Shown in pieces: positions 17,271-25,157 of a stretch of DNA of 37,688 nucleotides. The stretch is from contig DXFZ01000072.1 in the NCBI GenBank assembly GCA_019114175.1, positions 1 to 37,688 on the forward strand, read 5' to 3'. Source of the DNA: Candidatus Corynebacterium gallistercoris. GTDB taxonomy: Bacteria; Actinomycetota; Actinomycetes; Mycobacteriales; Mycobacteriaceae. Position numbers and translations under genes: made by a program. How positions within the stretch are numbered: the stretch's first letter is position 1; each line of letters begins with the position of its first letter. The notes under the pieces are model-generated. The model was not told the DNA's origin. It worked only from the letters and a program-made list of their open reading frames with translations, and searched no databases.

Positions 17271-17722
17271 TTCTTTCCTTCTTTTTTAGGGGCGACGCCA
17301 CCGCGCGCCCGCCTTCTCCGGTCATCTTCGAGGTCTTGGCGGGAAACATCCACCTCACGGCGAGGAGCCTGGTGCAGGTCATGGAGGAAGTCATCGGGGA
17401 TTTCCGTCATGGCTTGCTTGCGCTCCTGTGGGACGGCAGCCTCTTCTTCGCCTCGGAGCCGCTCCTTTTCGTACCGGATGTACTTGCGGTAGGCGAAGAT
17501 GAGGAACCCGCCGAAGATGGGCCACTGTATTGCGTATCCGAGGTTTTGAAAAGACCCGCCGGAGGATTGCCAGCTGGTCCACTGCCAGTAGGCAAGGCCG
17601 AGTGTGGTGAGCACGGCGATGGTGAGGAATACCAGCTGGATGATGCGCACCCGCAGGGGGAAGGGGTTGGTAGAAGCGGACGCGTTGGACTCTGCTTCTG
17701 AGGGGGTCTGCTGGGTACTCAC
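17267..17722 (-). CDS. LprD-like membrane-anchored protein (Rv1343c-like)
   Basis: A 151-residue protein with a hydrophilic N-terminus, two hydrophobic segments (VRIIQLVFLTIAVLTTLGLA and the short YAIQWPIFGGFLIFAY), and a long charged cytoplasmic tail. The WQWTSWQSSGGSFQNLGYAIQWPIFG block is the hallmark of the Rv1343c (LprD) family of mycolate-containing actinobacteria. No lipobox cysteine is visible, so the lipoprotein label used in mycobacteria does not transfer. The start is uncertain: GTG 17722 (VSTQQTPSE) is preferred, but GTG 17728 and TTG 17731 are in frame. Coupled to the DUF3817 gene by an ATGA overlap. Confidence 0.75.
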   Translation of the reverse strand: MSTQQTPSEAESNASASTNPFPLRVRIIQLVFLTIAVLTTLGLAYWQWTSWQSSGGSFQNLGYAIQWPIFGGFLIFAYRKYIRYEKERLRGEEEAAVPQERKQAMTEIPDDFLHDLHQAPRREVDVSRQDLEDDRRRRARGGVAPKKEGKK

Positions 17723-17754
17723 AGGCACCAATCTTAGCGCGCTGAATTGGGTTT

Positions 17755-17783
17755 TTAGGTTTCGGGTTACGGGTTGCTACTAT
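17755..17783 (+). promoter_or_regulatory. Candidate tRNA-Leu promoter
   Basis: TACTAT (17778-17783) is a good -10 hexamer 23 nt before the mature 5' end of tRNA-Leu. TTAGGT (17755-17760) is a weak -35 at 17-nt spacing. Seen by eye only. Confidence 0.4.
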
Positions 17784-17805
17784 GACTACCGCACGCGAGT
17801 GCACT

Positions 17806-17887
<82 letters not shown>

Positions 17888-17894
17888 CATGTGG

Positions 17895-17917
17895 CCGCCA
17901 CCCTTTTTAGGTGGCGG
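17895..17917 (+). terminator. Hairpin after tRNA-Leu
   Basis: A perfect 8-bp GC-rich stem, CCGCCACC (17895-17902) with GGTGGCGG (17910-17917), and a 7-nt loop, 8 nt after the tRNA 3' end. There is no U-tract after it, so it may be a terminator aided by other factors or a 3' processing barrier. Confidence 0.5.
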
Positions 17918-18216
17918 GGGAGAGATTCGGGGACTAGGCCAGCACATTGGCCGATAGGTATAAAAGCACATCTAATACCTGTCTCATTACACTAGTACGC
18001 AGTCCATGTTTGTTGTCTTAAGTGGCTGGTGTGGCTCATGTGATCGCTCATGAGAAAAAACTAAAGAGTTCCACAGAAAAAACATGCCCCTTTAGCTTGG
18101 TTGTTATAACTTTCCACGTATCGGATTCAGTGAAACCCACACTTCCCACCCCGAAGAGGGGAGGATTCCCATTGAGTCCGGACGTTTCAAGTACTACACA
18201 CTGAAAAGGACTACAC
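17918..18216. other. Non-coding upstream region of the first secreted-protein gene
   Basis: About 300 nt between tRNA-Leu and the secreted-protein gene, distinctly richer in A+T than the neighbouring genes. It contains small hairpins (for example CCCC-gaaga-GGGG around 18146-18159) and a TATAAC hexamer at 18105-18110 without a convincing -35. A 60-codon open frame (18022-18204) shows no conserved-looking features. It probably holds the promoter and a long leader of the secreted-protein gene. Confidence 0.4.
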
Positions 18217-19119
18217 ATGCGCAAGTTCTCACGCGTTATCCTCTCCGTCGTCACTGCTACGGCGCTGGGCTTCGGTGCCCTCCCGGGCGCGATGGCACAG
18301 GATGAACAAGCCCCTGCGATGGACGCATCCAGTTCGGCATCCATCCTGGAGAGCCTGGCTACGGCTGATGAAGGGCTTAACGGGCCAGTGAAGGTCAAGC
18401 GCAACGGTTCTGAGGTGGTTGTCACCTACACCAACGAGACCGTGGCTGAGCAGAAGTGCTCCGGCCTGGCGCTGCCCTACGCCGAGGTTGTGAAGGAAGG
18501 CCTGGACAAGGCTGACCCAGCCACGACCAGTGGCATTGCCCTGCTCGGCAAGTTCAATGACATCATCAAGCGGGGTGACTCCGCGGTGATGAACTTCGTC
18601 AAGGAAGGCGAGGGGGAGAACCAAGTTCAGGTCCCTGCCACCTGGTCCGGCAAGGATGCCATTCCCAACTGGGGGAAGGGCACTATGGGTGCGGTGCTGG
18701 CAACGGGATTGAAGCCCATCGCTCCAGGTGAGGCTGTCACCTGGACCATGGCGAACCCGTCTAAGGACGCGGTGGCGATCATTCTCTGCGACGGCAACTT
18801 CGGCTCAAACGTGAAGAACTACAAGGGCATTGAGCAGTCCATCTTCTTTGACCAGGTTAAGGACAAGCTGGGCCCAGCCGGTTCCGTGGTTGATGGCTCC
18901 TCCAACTCCCCGCTGATCGCGGGTAGCATCACGAGCTTCATCCCGGGGTTCTCCGCCATCATCGAGTTCTTCTCTGGCTTGATGAACGCACTGAAGGCCC
19001 TGTTCGGTGGTCTCTTCGGCGGCAATCGTTCCTCCGCCTCCGGCTCCAGCTCTGCTGAAGGCGAAGGTGAAGGCACTGATGCGGGTGCAGATAACACCCC
19101 GGCAGCAGACAACCAGTAG
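18217..19119 (+). CDS. Secreted protein, first of two tandem paralogues
   Basis: A 300-residue exported protein of a family I do not recognise. The signal peptide MRKFSRVILSVVTATALG ends at a clean AMA-QD cleavage site after residue 27. The mature part has a conserved block (GPVKVKRNGSEVVVTYTNE), two cysteines (EQKCSGL and ILCDGNFG) shared with the paralogue and likely disulphide-linked, then GPAGSVVDGSS. Next comes a hydrophobic to amphipathic helix (about residues 228-268: FIPGFSAIIEFFSGLMNALK and following) and an acidic Ser/Gly/Glu/Asp tail. The hydrophobic C-terminal helix suggests insertion in, or contact with, the mycolate outer membrane or a host membrane; that is inference. The ATG is preceded by AAAAGGA. 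A terminator-like hairpin follows and then the second copy. Confidence 0.85.
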   Translation: MRKFSRVILSVVTATALGFGALPGAMAQDEQAPAMDASSSASILESLATADEGLNGPVKVKRNGSEVVVTYTNETVAEQKCSGLALPYAEVVKEGLDKADPATTSGIALLGKFNDIIKRGDSAVMNFVKEGEGENQVQVPATWSGKDAIPNWGKGTMGAVLATGLKPIAPGEAVTWTMANPSKDAVAIILCDGNFGSNVKNYKGIEQSIFFDQVKDKLGPAGSVVDGSSNSPLIAGSITSFIPGFSAIIEFFSGLMNALKALFGGLFGGNRSSASGSSSAEGEGEGTDAGADNTPAADNQ

Positions 19120-19129
19120 CACTTGAAAC

Positions 19130-19158
19130 GGTAGGTAGAGGCTGCGCCTCCGCCTACC
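19130..19158 (+). terminator. Hairpin between the two secreted-protein genes
   Basis: GGTAGG (19130-19135) pairs with CCTACC (19153-19158), and AGGC (19139-19142) with GCCT (19146-19149), separated by a symmetrical 3-by-3 internal loop. The T-run that follows is short and distant. It could reduce read-through between the paralogues. Confidence 0.4.
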
Positions 19159-19267
19159 AACTACCTACACACTTTTCACTCTGAACAACACACACCAAAC
19201 AATTCGTGTGCCAGGGGGGGCAGAACAACCCCGCAAGCACACATTCACCGTGAAAGAACAATCACAC

Positions 19268-20132
19268 ATGCGTTCCCTCTCCCGCTTCGTCATCTCCACC
19301 GTTGCCGCCGCAGGCGTTCGCTTTGCCTCCCTGCCAGCAGCTATCGCGCAGGACAACGAATGAAGCCCAGACCCCAGGCGGCTCCTCCGCCATCGTTGAC
19401 TCCCTGACCCAGGCCCACGCCGGCCTCACCGGTCCAGTCAAGGTTCAGCGCAATGGCGAGGAAATCAAGGTGACCTACACCAACAAGTCCGATAAGGCTG
19501 ACCGCTGCACGGGCTTCGTTCTCAACTACGACGAGCTGGTGAACAGCGAGATCCCGAAGCTGGCGGAGAGCGGAACCTCGAGCCCGGCTTCCGTCATTGG
19601 CCCAGTGTTGGCTGAGAAGAACAATGGTGCCGTGCTGGCCTTCGACAAGGAAGGTAAGCCCGTCTCCTGGTCCGGCGAAGACGCGCCAAAGAAGACCGCA
19701 GATGGCACTAGGGGCGCAACCGCACCAGATCGGGTGACCGCTGCCATCGAGCCGGGCCAGTCCGTGGAATGGACCGTGACCAAGCCTGCCTCCGACGCCG
19801 TAGGCCTGCTGCTCTGCAACGGTGGAAAGAACATCCACCGCGGTATTGAAGACTCCATCTTGTTCGACCAGATCGGTGACAAGCTCGGCCCAGCTGGCTC
19901 CCTCGTGGACGGCTCCTCAGCTGAAGGCTCCGCCGGTGGCGCCTTCGTCTCCAGCATCTCGTTCCTCGCCAAGATCATCGAGTTCTTCAACAACCTGTTT
20001 GAGAACCTGAAGAAGATCTTCACCGGAGGCGGCTCCAGCAACGGATCCAGCAACGGCGCCGAGGACGCCCCCGCAGCAGGTGGCGATAACGGCGATAACG
20101 GCGATAACGGCAACGGCGACGCTGACGCCTAA
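19268..20132 (+). pseudogene. Secreted protein, second tandem paralogue, frameshifted after the signal peptide
   Basis: Paralogue of the gene at 18217-19119. ATG 19268 opens a signal peptide (MRSLSRFVISTVAAAG, ending AIA-QDNE) that hits TGA at 19361-19363. The mature domain continues in the next frame to 20132. Deleting the T of the TGA joins QDNE to EAQTPGGSSAIVDSLTQ and gives 287 residues. Shared blocks with copy one are GPVKVQRNGEEIKVTYTNK, the cysteines in DRCTGF and LLLCNGG, and GPAGSLVDGSS; the hydrophobic helix (IIEFFNNLFENLKKIFTG) and an acidic Asn/Asp/Gly tail are also conserved in kind. The tail is encoded by three perfect 9-nt repeats (20082-20108). The long open, well-conserved second frame suggests the lesion is recent or is a sequencing error. 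Exported product is not expected unless the frame is corrected. Confidence 0.75.
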
Positions 20133-20159
20133 CCCCACCCCCTCACCAGCTCTAACCCC

Positions 20160-20687
20160 TTAGAGCTCCAACTCCTTGGCGATGCGGGCCACGTGCCCCG
20201 TCGCCTTCACGTTGTACTTGGCCAGGGCGATCTTCCCCTCCTCATCCACCACAAAGGTAGAGCGGATCACGCCCTGCACCACCTTCCCGTAATTCTTCTT
20301 CTCCCCAAAGGCCCCGTAGGCCTTCATCACGGACTTATCCTCGTCGGAGAGCAGTGGGAAGGTCAGCTCATACTTCTCCTTGAACTTCGCCAGCTTCTCC
20401 ACCGGGTCCGGGGAAATCCCCACCACGGCGATGTTCTGCCCATTCAACTGCGTCAAAGAATCGCGGAAGTCGCACGCCTCGGTGGTGCAACCCGGAGTGT
20501 CTGCCTTGGGGTAGAAGTACACAATCACCTTCTGCCCTGCGAAGTCAGCCAAGCTCACAGAGTTACCTGCCTCATCGGCCAGCGTGAACTGGGGAGCAGC
20601 CTGCCCTTCCTCCAGCCGCACCGGAGCGGCCCCAGCACCAGTCCCAGCATCGTTTCCAGCATTGTTCTCAACATTGTTTTCAGCCAT
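20160..20687 (-). CDS. bcp: Thioredoxin-dependent peroxiredoxin (Bcp/PrxQ)
   Basis: Reduces hydrogen peroxide and organic hydroperoxides using thioredoxin. 175 residues. The active site YPKADTPGCTTEACDFRD contains the peroxidatic Cys67 and a resolving Cys72 five residues on, the atypical two-cysteine PrxQ arrangement. GISPDPVEKLAKFKEKYELTFPLLSD and the RSTFVVDEEGKI strand follow. The first 22 residues are an Asn/Ala/Gly-rich extension absent from many homologues, and shorter starts could be considered. Divergent from the DUF3618 gene, as Rv2521/Rv2520c in M. tuberculosis. Confidence 0.93.
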   Translation of the reverse strand: MAENNVENNAGNDAGTGAGAAPVRLEEGQAAPQFTLADEAGNSVSLADFAGQKVIVYFYPKADTPGCTTEACDFRDSLTQLNGQNIAVVGISPDPVEKLAKFKEKYELTFPLLSDEDKSVMKAYGAFGEKKNYGKVVQGVIRSTFVVDEEGKIALAKYNVKATGHVARIAKELEL

Positions 20688-20806
20688 GCGCCCCAGTTTA
20701 CGTAATCCATACTCAACCCCGCCGGAGGGAATCCTCTACAATATGTGAGAACGGCCTTGCAGCAAGGCGCACACCAAACCAACATTGTGAAAAGGGAGCA
20801 TGCACC

Positions 20807-21085
20807 GTGGCCCGTAGCATCGATGCTATCCAGCGTGATATTGAGCGCACCCGCAACCAGCTAGCCAAGACCCTTGACGAGCTGGCAGTCCGCGCAGACC
20901 CAAAGAACCTGGCTGATGACGCTCGTGGCCAGGTCATGGACACCGTCAAGGACCCGAAGGTTCAGATGATCATCGGCGGTGTCGTCGCCGGAGTTATCGC
21001 CCTCACCGCCGCTGCCGTGAGCTCCAAGCGCAAGGAAAAGAAGCAGATCAAGGAAATCCAGCGCCTCCTGGCTGCTACCCGCTAA
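20807..21085 (+). CDS. DUF3618 membrane-anchored protein (Rv2520c-like)
   Basis: A 92-residue protein with the DUF3618 signature at the N-terminus (IDAIQRDIERTRNQLAKTLDELAVRADPKN is the region, residues 5-34), one transmembrane segment (about residues 56-72, MIIGGVVAGVIALTAAA) and a short basic tail (SSKRKEKKQIKEIQ). Many members carry the helical D-I-E-x-T-R-x-x-L pattern and are thought to act at the inner membrane; molecular function is unknown. GTG 20807 is preceded by AAAAGGGAG. A TACAAT hexamer lies at 20737-20742 and a small GCCTTG-cag-CAAGGC hairpin between it and the gene. The next gene begins 3 nt after the stop. Confidence 0.85.
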   Translation: MARSIDAIQRDIERTRNQLAKTLDELAVRADPKNLADDARGQVMDTVKDPKVQMIIGGVVAGVIALTAAAVSSKRKEKKQIKEIQRLLAATR

Positions 21086-21088
21086 CCC

Positions 21089-22225
21089 TTGCCACGCAGC
21101 ACTCACGGCACCGCCACCCACCGCAGCACCACCCTGCGCAAGCCCCTCGCCACCGCGGCCCTGTCCGCCGTGGCGGTGGGGCTTTCCTTCATCGCTGAAA
21201 AGGTCGGCATCCCAGCCGCTTGGATCTTCGCGTTCCTCGTCGTCTTCGGCATCTACGCCATCGTGGGCGACCGCCAAGTAACCCCACCGAAGAAGGCCAT
21301 GATCCCCGCGCAGGTCATCGTGGCGCTCCTCTGCACCGCCCCGCTCACAACCTCCAGCCTCGCCACCATCGCCTCCTACGCCGGCCCCACCATCATCTCG
21401 CTCGCCGTCACGCTTGCCGTGTGCGCACTGGCCTCCTGGCTCCTCGTCCGGTTCCACCGCACGAGCCCCACCACGGCCACCCTCGCCACCCTCGCCGGGG
21501 GAGCCAGCGCCATGGTCATGCTCTCGAACGAACTGAAGGCAGACACGCGCTTTGTCACGCTCACCCAGTACCTGCGCGTGTCCATCGTGGTCCTCACCCT
21601 TCCCGCGTTTGTGGGCGTGCTGGGAACACTTGCTGATTCTGGGCCGGGGGAGGCTGGGGTGGCGTCGCCCCAAGAAGAAAATCTCCTGGCAACCAACTGG
21701 CACGGGATCGTTGGCTGCATCGTGATCGGGGTGGCCGTGTGGGCGTTCACGAAAGTTACCGCGCGGTGGTTCACCGTCAGCAGCCCGTATCTGCTGCTCA
21801 GCATCGCTTTCGCGATGATCGCGGTGATGGGGCTGGGCGTGCCCGTGGAGTACATCAGCCCCGATGGGCTCGTGGTGGACGCGGCGTATGCGCTCATCGG
21901 CATTCAGGCCGGCGGCACGCTCACGAAGTCCGCGCTGCGGCAATTCGTGCGCGCCCTGCCGGTGATTGTGGGCGTGATTGCGCTGATGATGGCCACGAGC
22001 GTGGCCGCGGCCTTCGCCATCGCGGGGATCTGGGATTTCCCGGTGCTGGACGCCTACCTCGCCACCGTCCCCGGCGGCATCTACGCGGTCATCGCGTTCG
22101 CGCACGAGGCCGGCACGGAGCCAATCGTCACCGTCATCCAGGTGATGCGCGTGATCGCCATGCTGGTCGTGGGCGCGTACGCCCCGCAGCTCATCAAGCT
22201 TTTTTGGGGGCGACGCCACCACTAA
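21089..22225 (+). CDS. AbrB-family (duplicated-domain) membrane protein
   Basis: A 378-residue polytopic membrane protein of the AbrB family (often annotated as putative ammonia monooxygenase). The two repeated halves each carry a Gly/Pro-rich helix pair: the first includes ATLATLAGGASAMVMLSNELKAD, the second LATVPGGIYAVIAFAHEAGTEP. About ten transmembrane helices are predicted. The family is thought to comprise transporters or regulators of envelope function; no substrate is established. The start is uncertain: TTG 21089, 3 nt after the DUF3618 stop, is the earliest possible and lacks a clear ribosome site, although coupling to the upstream gene would explain that. Converges on the luciferase-like gene. 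Confidence 0.82.
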   Translation: MPRSTHGTATHRSTTLRKPLATAALSAVAVGLSFIAEKVGIPAAWIFAFLVVFGIYAIVGDRQVTPPKKAMIPAQVIVALLCTAPLTTSSLATIASYAGPTIISLAVTLAVCALASWLLVRFHRTSPTTATLATLAGGASAMVMLSNELKADTRFVTLTQYLRVSIVVLTLPAFVGVLGTLADSGPGEAGVASPQEENLLATNWHGIVGCIVIGVAVWAFTKVTARWFTVSSPYLLLSIAFAMIAVMGLGVPVEYISPDGLVVDAAYALIGIQAGGTLTKSALRQFVRALPVIVGVIALMMATSVAAAFAIAGIWDFPVLDAYLATVPGGIYAVIAFAHEAGTEPIVTVIQVMRVIAMLVVGAYAPQLIKLFWGRRHH

Positions 22226-22244
22226 CAGCAGCCAGCGTTAAGCC

Positions 22245-23291
22245 CTAGTTGCTCAAGCCCCAGCTGCTGGCAAGGATCTCCATGGAGCGCAGGGATTCCT
22301 CCGTGGATGGCGATTGCAGGCTCACCATCAGCTCATCGGCCTGGGCGAGGGCGGCGAACTCCTCAAGGTAGGCGCGCACCTGATCCCCCGTGCCCACAGC
22401 GGTGTACTTGAGCATGCCAAGGATCTGCTGACCAGCGGGGGAGTCCACCAGCATGTCCAGCTCTTCCTCCGTGAGGTCCTTGCCGCGGGCGGCCATGAGG
22501 TGAACCCGGTTGCGGCGCACGAGGCGGTTTTGCTCCTCGGCCTGCTCCTCGGTGTCCGCGGCGATGACGTTGACGGCAGCGATGACGTACGGCTCCGGGT
22601 GGCGCTCGCTGGGCTGGTACTTCTCCCGGTAGACCTGCACGGCCTGGGTGAGGGCTGCGGGGGCGAAGTGGGACGCGAAGCTGTAGGGCAGGCCCAGCTG
22701 GGCGGCGAGCTGCGCTCCGAACAGGGAGCTGCCGAGGATGTACAGCGGAACGTTAGTGCCCTTGCCGGGTGTGGCCTCCACGCCGGGGATGCGGGACTCC
22801 TCGCCGAAGTAGGCCTGGAGCTCCTGGACGTCGTTGGGGAAGTGCTCGGCGGCGCGGGCATTGCGGCGCAGGGCCCGGAGGGTCATCTGATCCGTGCCGG
22901 GGGCGCGGCCGAGGCCCAAGTCAATGCGGCCGGGGTAGAGCTCGGCCAGGGTGCCGAACTGCTCGGCGATGACCAGTGGGGCGTGGTTGGGGAGCATCAC
23001 GCCTCCGGCGCCGAGGTTGATGCTCTCGGTGTGTGCGCCGACGTGGGAGATGAGCACAGCTGGTGACGAGCTTGCGATGGACTTCATGTTGTGGTGCTCG
23101 GCGTACCAGATGCGCTTGTAACCCAGCCGCTCGGCCTGTTTGGCCCACTGGACGGAGCGGGCGTAAGCATCCGCCGGGCGCTCGCCTTTGTAGACGGTGG
23201 CGAAATCGATGAGTGACAAGGGGAGTTGCTTGGGGAGTTGTTTGGCGAGTTGCTTGGTGGAGGGCTGGTTGTATGAATCCATGATGCTCAT
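22245..23291 (-). CDS. LLM-class flavin-dependent oxidoreductase (luciferase-like monooxygenase)
   Basis: A 348-residue TIM-barrel flavoprotein of the bacterial luciferase superfamily (YhbW/MsnO8-like). Recognisable segments are AEHHNMKSIASSSPAVLISH, NLGAGGVMLPNHAPLVIAEQ and LYPGRIDLGLGRAPGTD, typical of the FMN-binding group. The substrate is unknown. ATG 23291 is chosen because it gives a family-length N-terminus; the frame stays open upstream to 23438 without family similarity, and an ATG three codons later (23282) is also possible. The N-terminal residues KQLAKQLPKQLP come from three imperfect 12-nt tandem repeats (23223-23258), an unusual extension ahead of the LSLIDFATV barrel start. 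Confidence 0.85.
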   Translation of the reverse strand: MSIMDSYNQPSTKQLAKQLPKQLPLSLIDFATVYKGERPADAYARSVQWAKQAERLGYKRIWYAEHHNMKSIASSSPAVLISHVGAHTESINLGAGGVMLPNHAPLVIAEQFGTLAELYPGRIDLGLGRAPGTDQMTLRALRRNARAAEHFPNDVQELQAYFGEESRIPGVEATPGKGTNVPLYILGSSLFGAQLAAQLGLPYSFASHFAPAALTQAVQVYREKYQPSERHPEPYVIAAVNVIAADTEEQAEEQNRLVRRNRVHLMAARGKDLTEEELDMLVDSPAGQQILGMLKYTAVGTGDQVRAYLEEFAALAQADELMVSLQSPSTEESLRSMEILASSWGLSN

Positions 23292-23494
23292 TCCAACGCG
23301 TGGTGGCGGGGAAGTATTCCGGGGTCCACCCTCGGGCATTGTTACGGGGCAAGTCACAACTGTTACTAAACTTGTCCCGTTTTTTGGAGTTTTCCGTGCC
23401 CGTGCGTAGTAACAATGCGGCGGAATCTCGTACTTCATTCCAGCACGCAGCCCTTGGGCCCTGTAGGATCAAGTGTTGCTGAAAGGGTCAAACG

Positions 23495-23528
23495 CAAAAC
23501 CCCCACCGGGGATAATCCCGGCGGGGGT
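23495..23528 (-). terminator. Rho-independent terminator of tRNA-Lys
   Basis: On the minus strand a GC-rich stem of about 11 bp (CCCCCGCCGGG pairing with CCCGGTGGGGG, loop around ATTATC) is followed immediately by TTTTGCG. It lies about 8 nt after the tRNA-Lys 3' end. Confidence 0.85.
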
Positions 23529-23535
23529 GGTGTGG

Positions 23536-23608
<73 letters not shown>

Positions 23609-23671
23609 GCTTGTTACTTCTGAGTCTGTCAGTGACTGTTGCCATGACTGCTCGCTGCAACGAGAACATAC

Positions 23672-23699
23672 TCTATACGCAGACACTGAAACATCACAA
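23672..23699 (-). promoter_or_regulatory. Candidate tRNA-Lys promoter
   Basis: Reading the minus strand, TTGTGA (23699-23694) and TATAGA (23677-23672) are 16 nt apart, about 60 nt before the tRNA 5' end. Both match the consensus at four of six positions. The leader would be long for a tRNA, so confidence is low. Confidence 0.35.
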
Positions 23700-23872
23700 A
23701 TCGGCTGGTCGCGGGGTGTATTTGATGCCGTCGCACTAAAGAAGAATCGCAACACCGATGGAGCTCGCCAGCGGCAACCGAACACCACATAACAATTCGG
23801 CCACAACCTGCCCAAACGCCGTAGATTCGCTAACGAGTCAACACCCGGCGGGGCTAGACTCATACGCAGCTT

Positions 23873-25141
23873 ATGAAAAACCTGAAGACGCTTTCGGAGA
23901 AGTACGTGCGCATCACCACACCCAACCGCTCACCTATCGCAGCCCTCGGCCGCCGGGCCAAGAAAACCACCACCGCAGTGGGGGCCGTGATGGCTGTGGG
24001 AGCGCTCGCATTCACCGCTGCCTGCACCATTGACCAAGGCTCTGGGAGTAACAACTCGGAGGTCTCCGCCAGCAGCGCCGCCAATGCGCAAGACACCGAG
24101 AAGGTGGAGCTGAAGTCCACAGTGAAGGATGGCTCCACCAGCGTGCCTGTCAGCACGCCGCTGGAGGTCAGCTCCACGGAGAAGATTGACTCCGTGACCC
24201 TCATCAACCCAGAAGGCGTGGAGGTAGAGGGCACCTTCAACAAGGATCGCACCACCTGGACTGCCGGCGAGAAGCTAGGCTTTGGCCGCCAGTACACGCT
24301 GAAGGCGAAGTCCGGGAAGGAAACGCTGAAGCAGACCTTCACCACCGTCACGGCGTACGGCACCCAGAGCTACTCCCTGGCGCCGCTGGATGGTTCCACG
24401 GTGGGTGTGGGGCAGACCATCGCCCTGCGCTTCGATTCCGCAGTGGCGGACCGCGAGGCCGTGGAGGAGGCCATCACCGTGGAGACCAGCCCCAAGGTGG
24501 AGGGCGCGTTCTACTGGATCACCGCGCAGGAGGTGCGCTGGCGCCCGGAGAACTACTGGAAGCCGGGCACGGAAGTCACGGTCACCACGGACCTGTACGG
24601 CGTGGAGATCGGCGATGGTGTTTATGGCACAGCGGACCAGGAGGCCAGCTTCACCATCGGTGACGAAACCCGTGCGGTAGTGGATGATGCCACGAAGACC
24701 ATGACGATCTACCAGAACGGCCAGGCCACCAAGACCATGCCGGTCTCGCTGGGCCGCGATGGCACGGAGTACGCCACCCCGAATGGCGTGTACATGGTCG
24801 GTGACCAGCACGAATCCATCCTCATGGACTCCAGCACCTTCGGCCTCGCGGTGGAGAATGGCGGCTACAAGAAGGATGTCGCCTACGCCACCCAGATGAG
24901 CTACTCCGGCATCTACATCCACTCCGCCCCGTGGAGCGTGTGGGCCCAGGGCAACACGAACACCTCCCACGGCTGCGTGAACGTCTCCCCGGAGAACGCA
25001 CTGTGGGTGCTGAATAACTTCAAGCGCGGGGACATCGTGGAGGTCAAGAACACCACAGGTTCCACGCTCTCCGGCTCCGACGGCCTGGGCGATTGGAACA
25101 TCGATTGGAAGACGTGGAAGGCCGGTAACGCGAAGGGGTAG
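23873..25141 (+). CDS. Lipoprotein L,D-transpeptidase with Ig-like domains (LppS/LdtMt2-like)
   Basis: Forms 3-3 cross-links in peptidoglycan and is the target of carbapenems. 422 residues. A long basic N-terminus precedes a hydrophobic stretch ending in the lipobox AFTAAC, so Cys51 is the likely lipidated residue. Two bacterial Ig-like domains follow (about residues 75-255), then a YkuD catalytic domain with IHSAPWSVWAQGN and the SHGCVNVSPENA motif, catalytic Cys368 and its preceding His. The order matches the actinobacterial LdtMt2 type (Rv2518c, lppS), and the location near bcp/DUF3618 and orn fits Rv2521-Rv2511 order. ATG 23873 lacks a visible ribosome site. The gene converges on the phytoene-synthase-like gene across 16 nt. 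Acts outside the cytoplasmic membrane. Confidence 0.92.
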   Translation: MKNLKTLSEKYVRITTPNRSPIAALGRRAKKTTTAVGAVMAVGALAFTAACTIDQGSGSNNSEVSASSAANAQDTEKVELKSTVKDGSTSVPVSTPLEVSSTEKIDSVTLINPEGVEVEGTFNKDRTTWTAGEKLGFGRQYTLKAKSGKETLKQTFTTVTAYGTQSYSLAPLDGSTVGVGQTIALRFDSAVADREAVEEAITVETSPKVEGAFYWITAQEVRWRPENYWKPGTEVTVTTDLYGVEIGDGVYGTADQEASFTIGDETRAVVDDATKTMTIYQNGQATKTMPVSLGRDGTEYATPNGVYMVGDQHESILMDSSTFGLAVENGGYKKDVAYATQMSYSGIYIHSAPWSVWAQGNTNTSHGCVNVSPENALWVLNNFKRGDIVEVKNTTGSTLSGSDGLGDWNIDWKTWKAGNAKG

Positions 25142-25157
25142 CTTCGGCTGGCGCGGC

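Noticed and set aside
20861..22222. A 453-codon minus-strand frame opposite the DUF3618 and AbrB genes
   Set aside because: The product is His/Gly/Asp-rich shadow translation; both plus-strand genes have recognisable family features.
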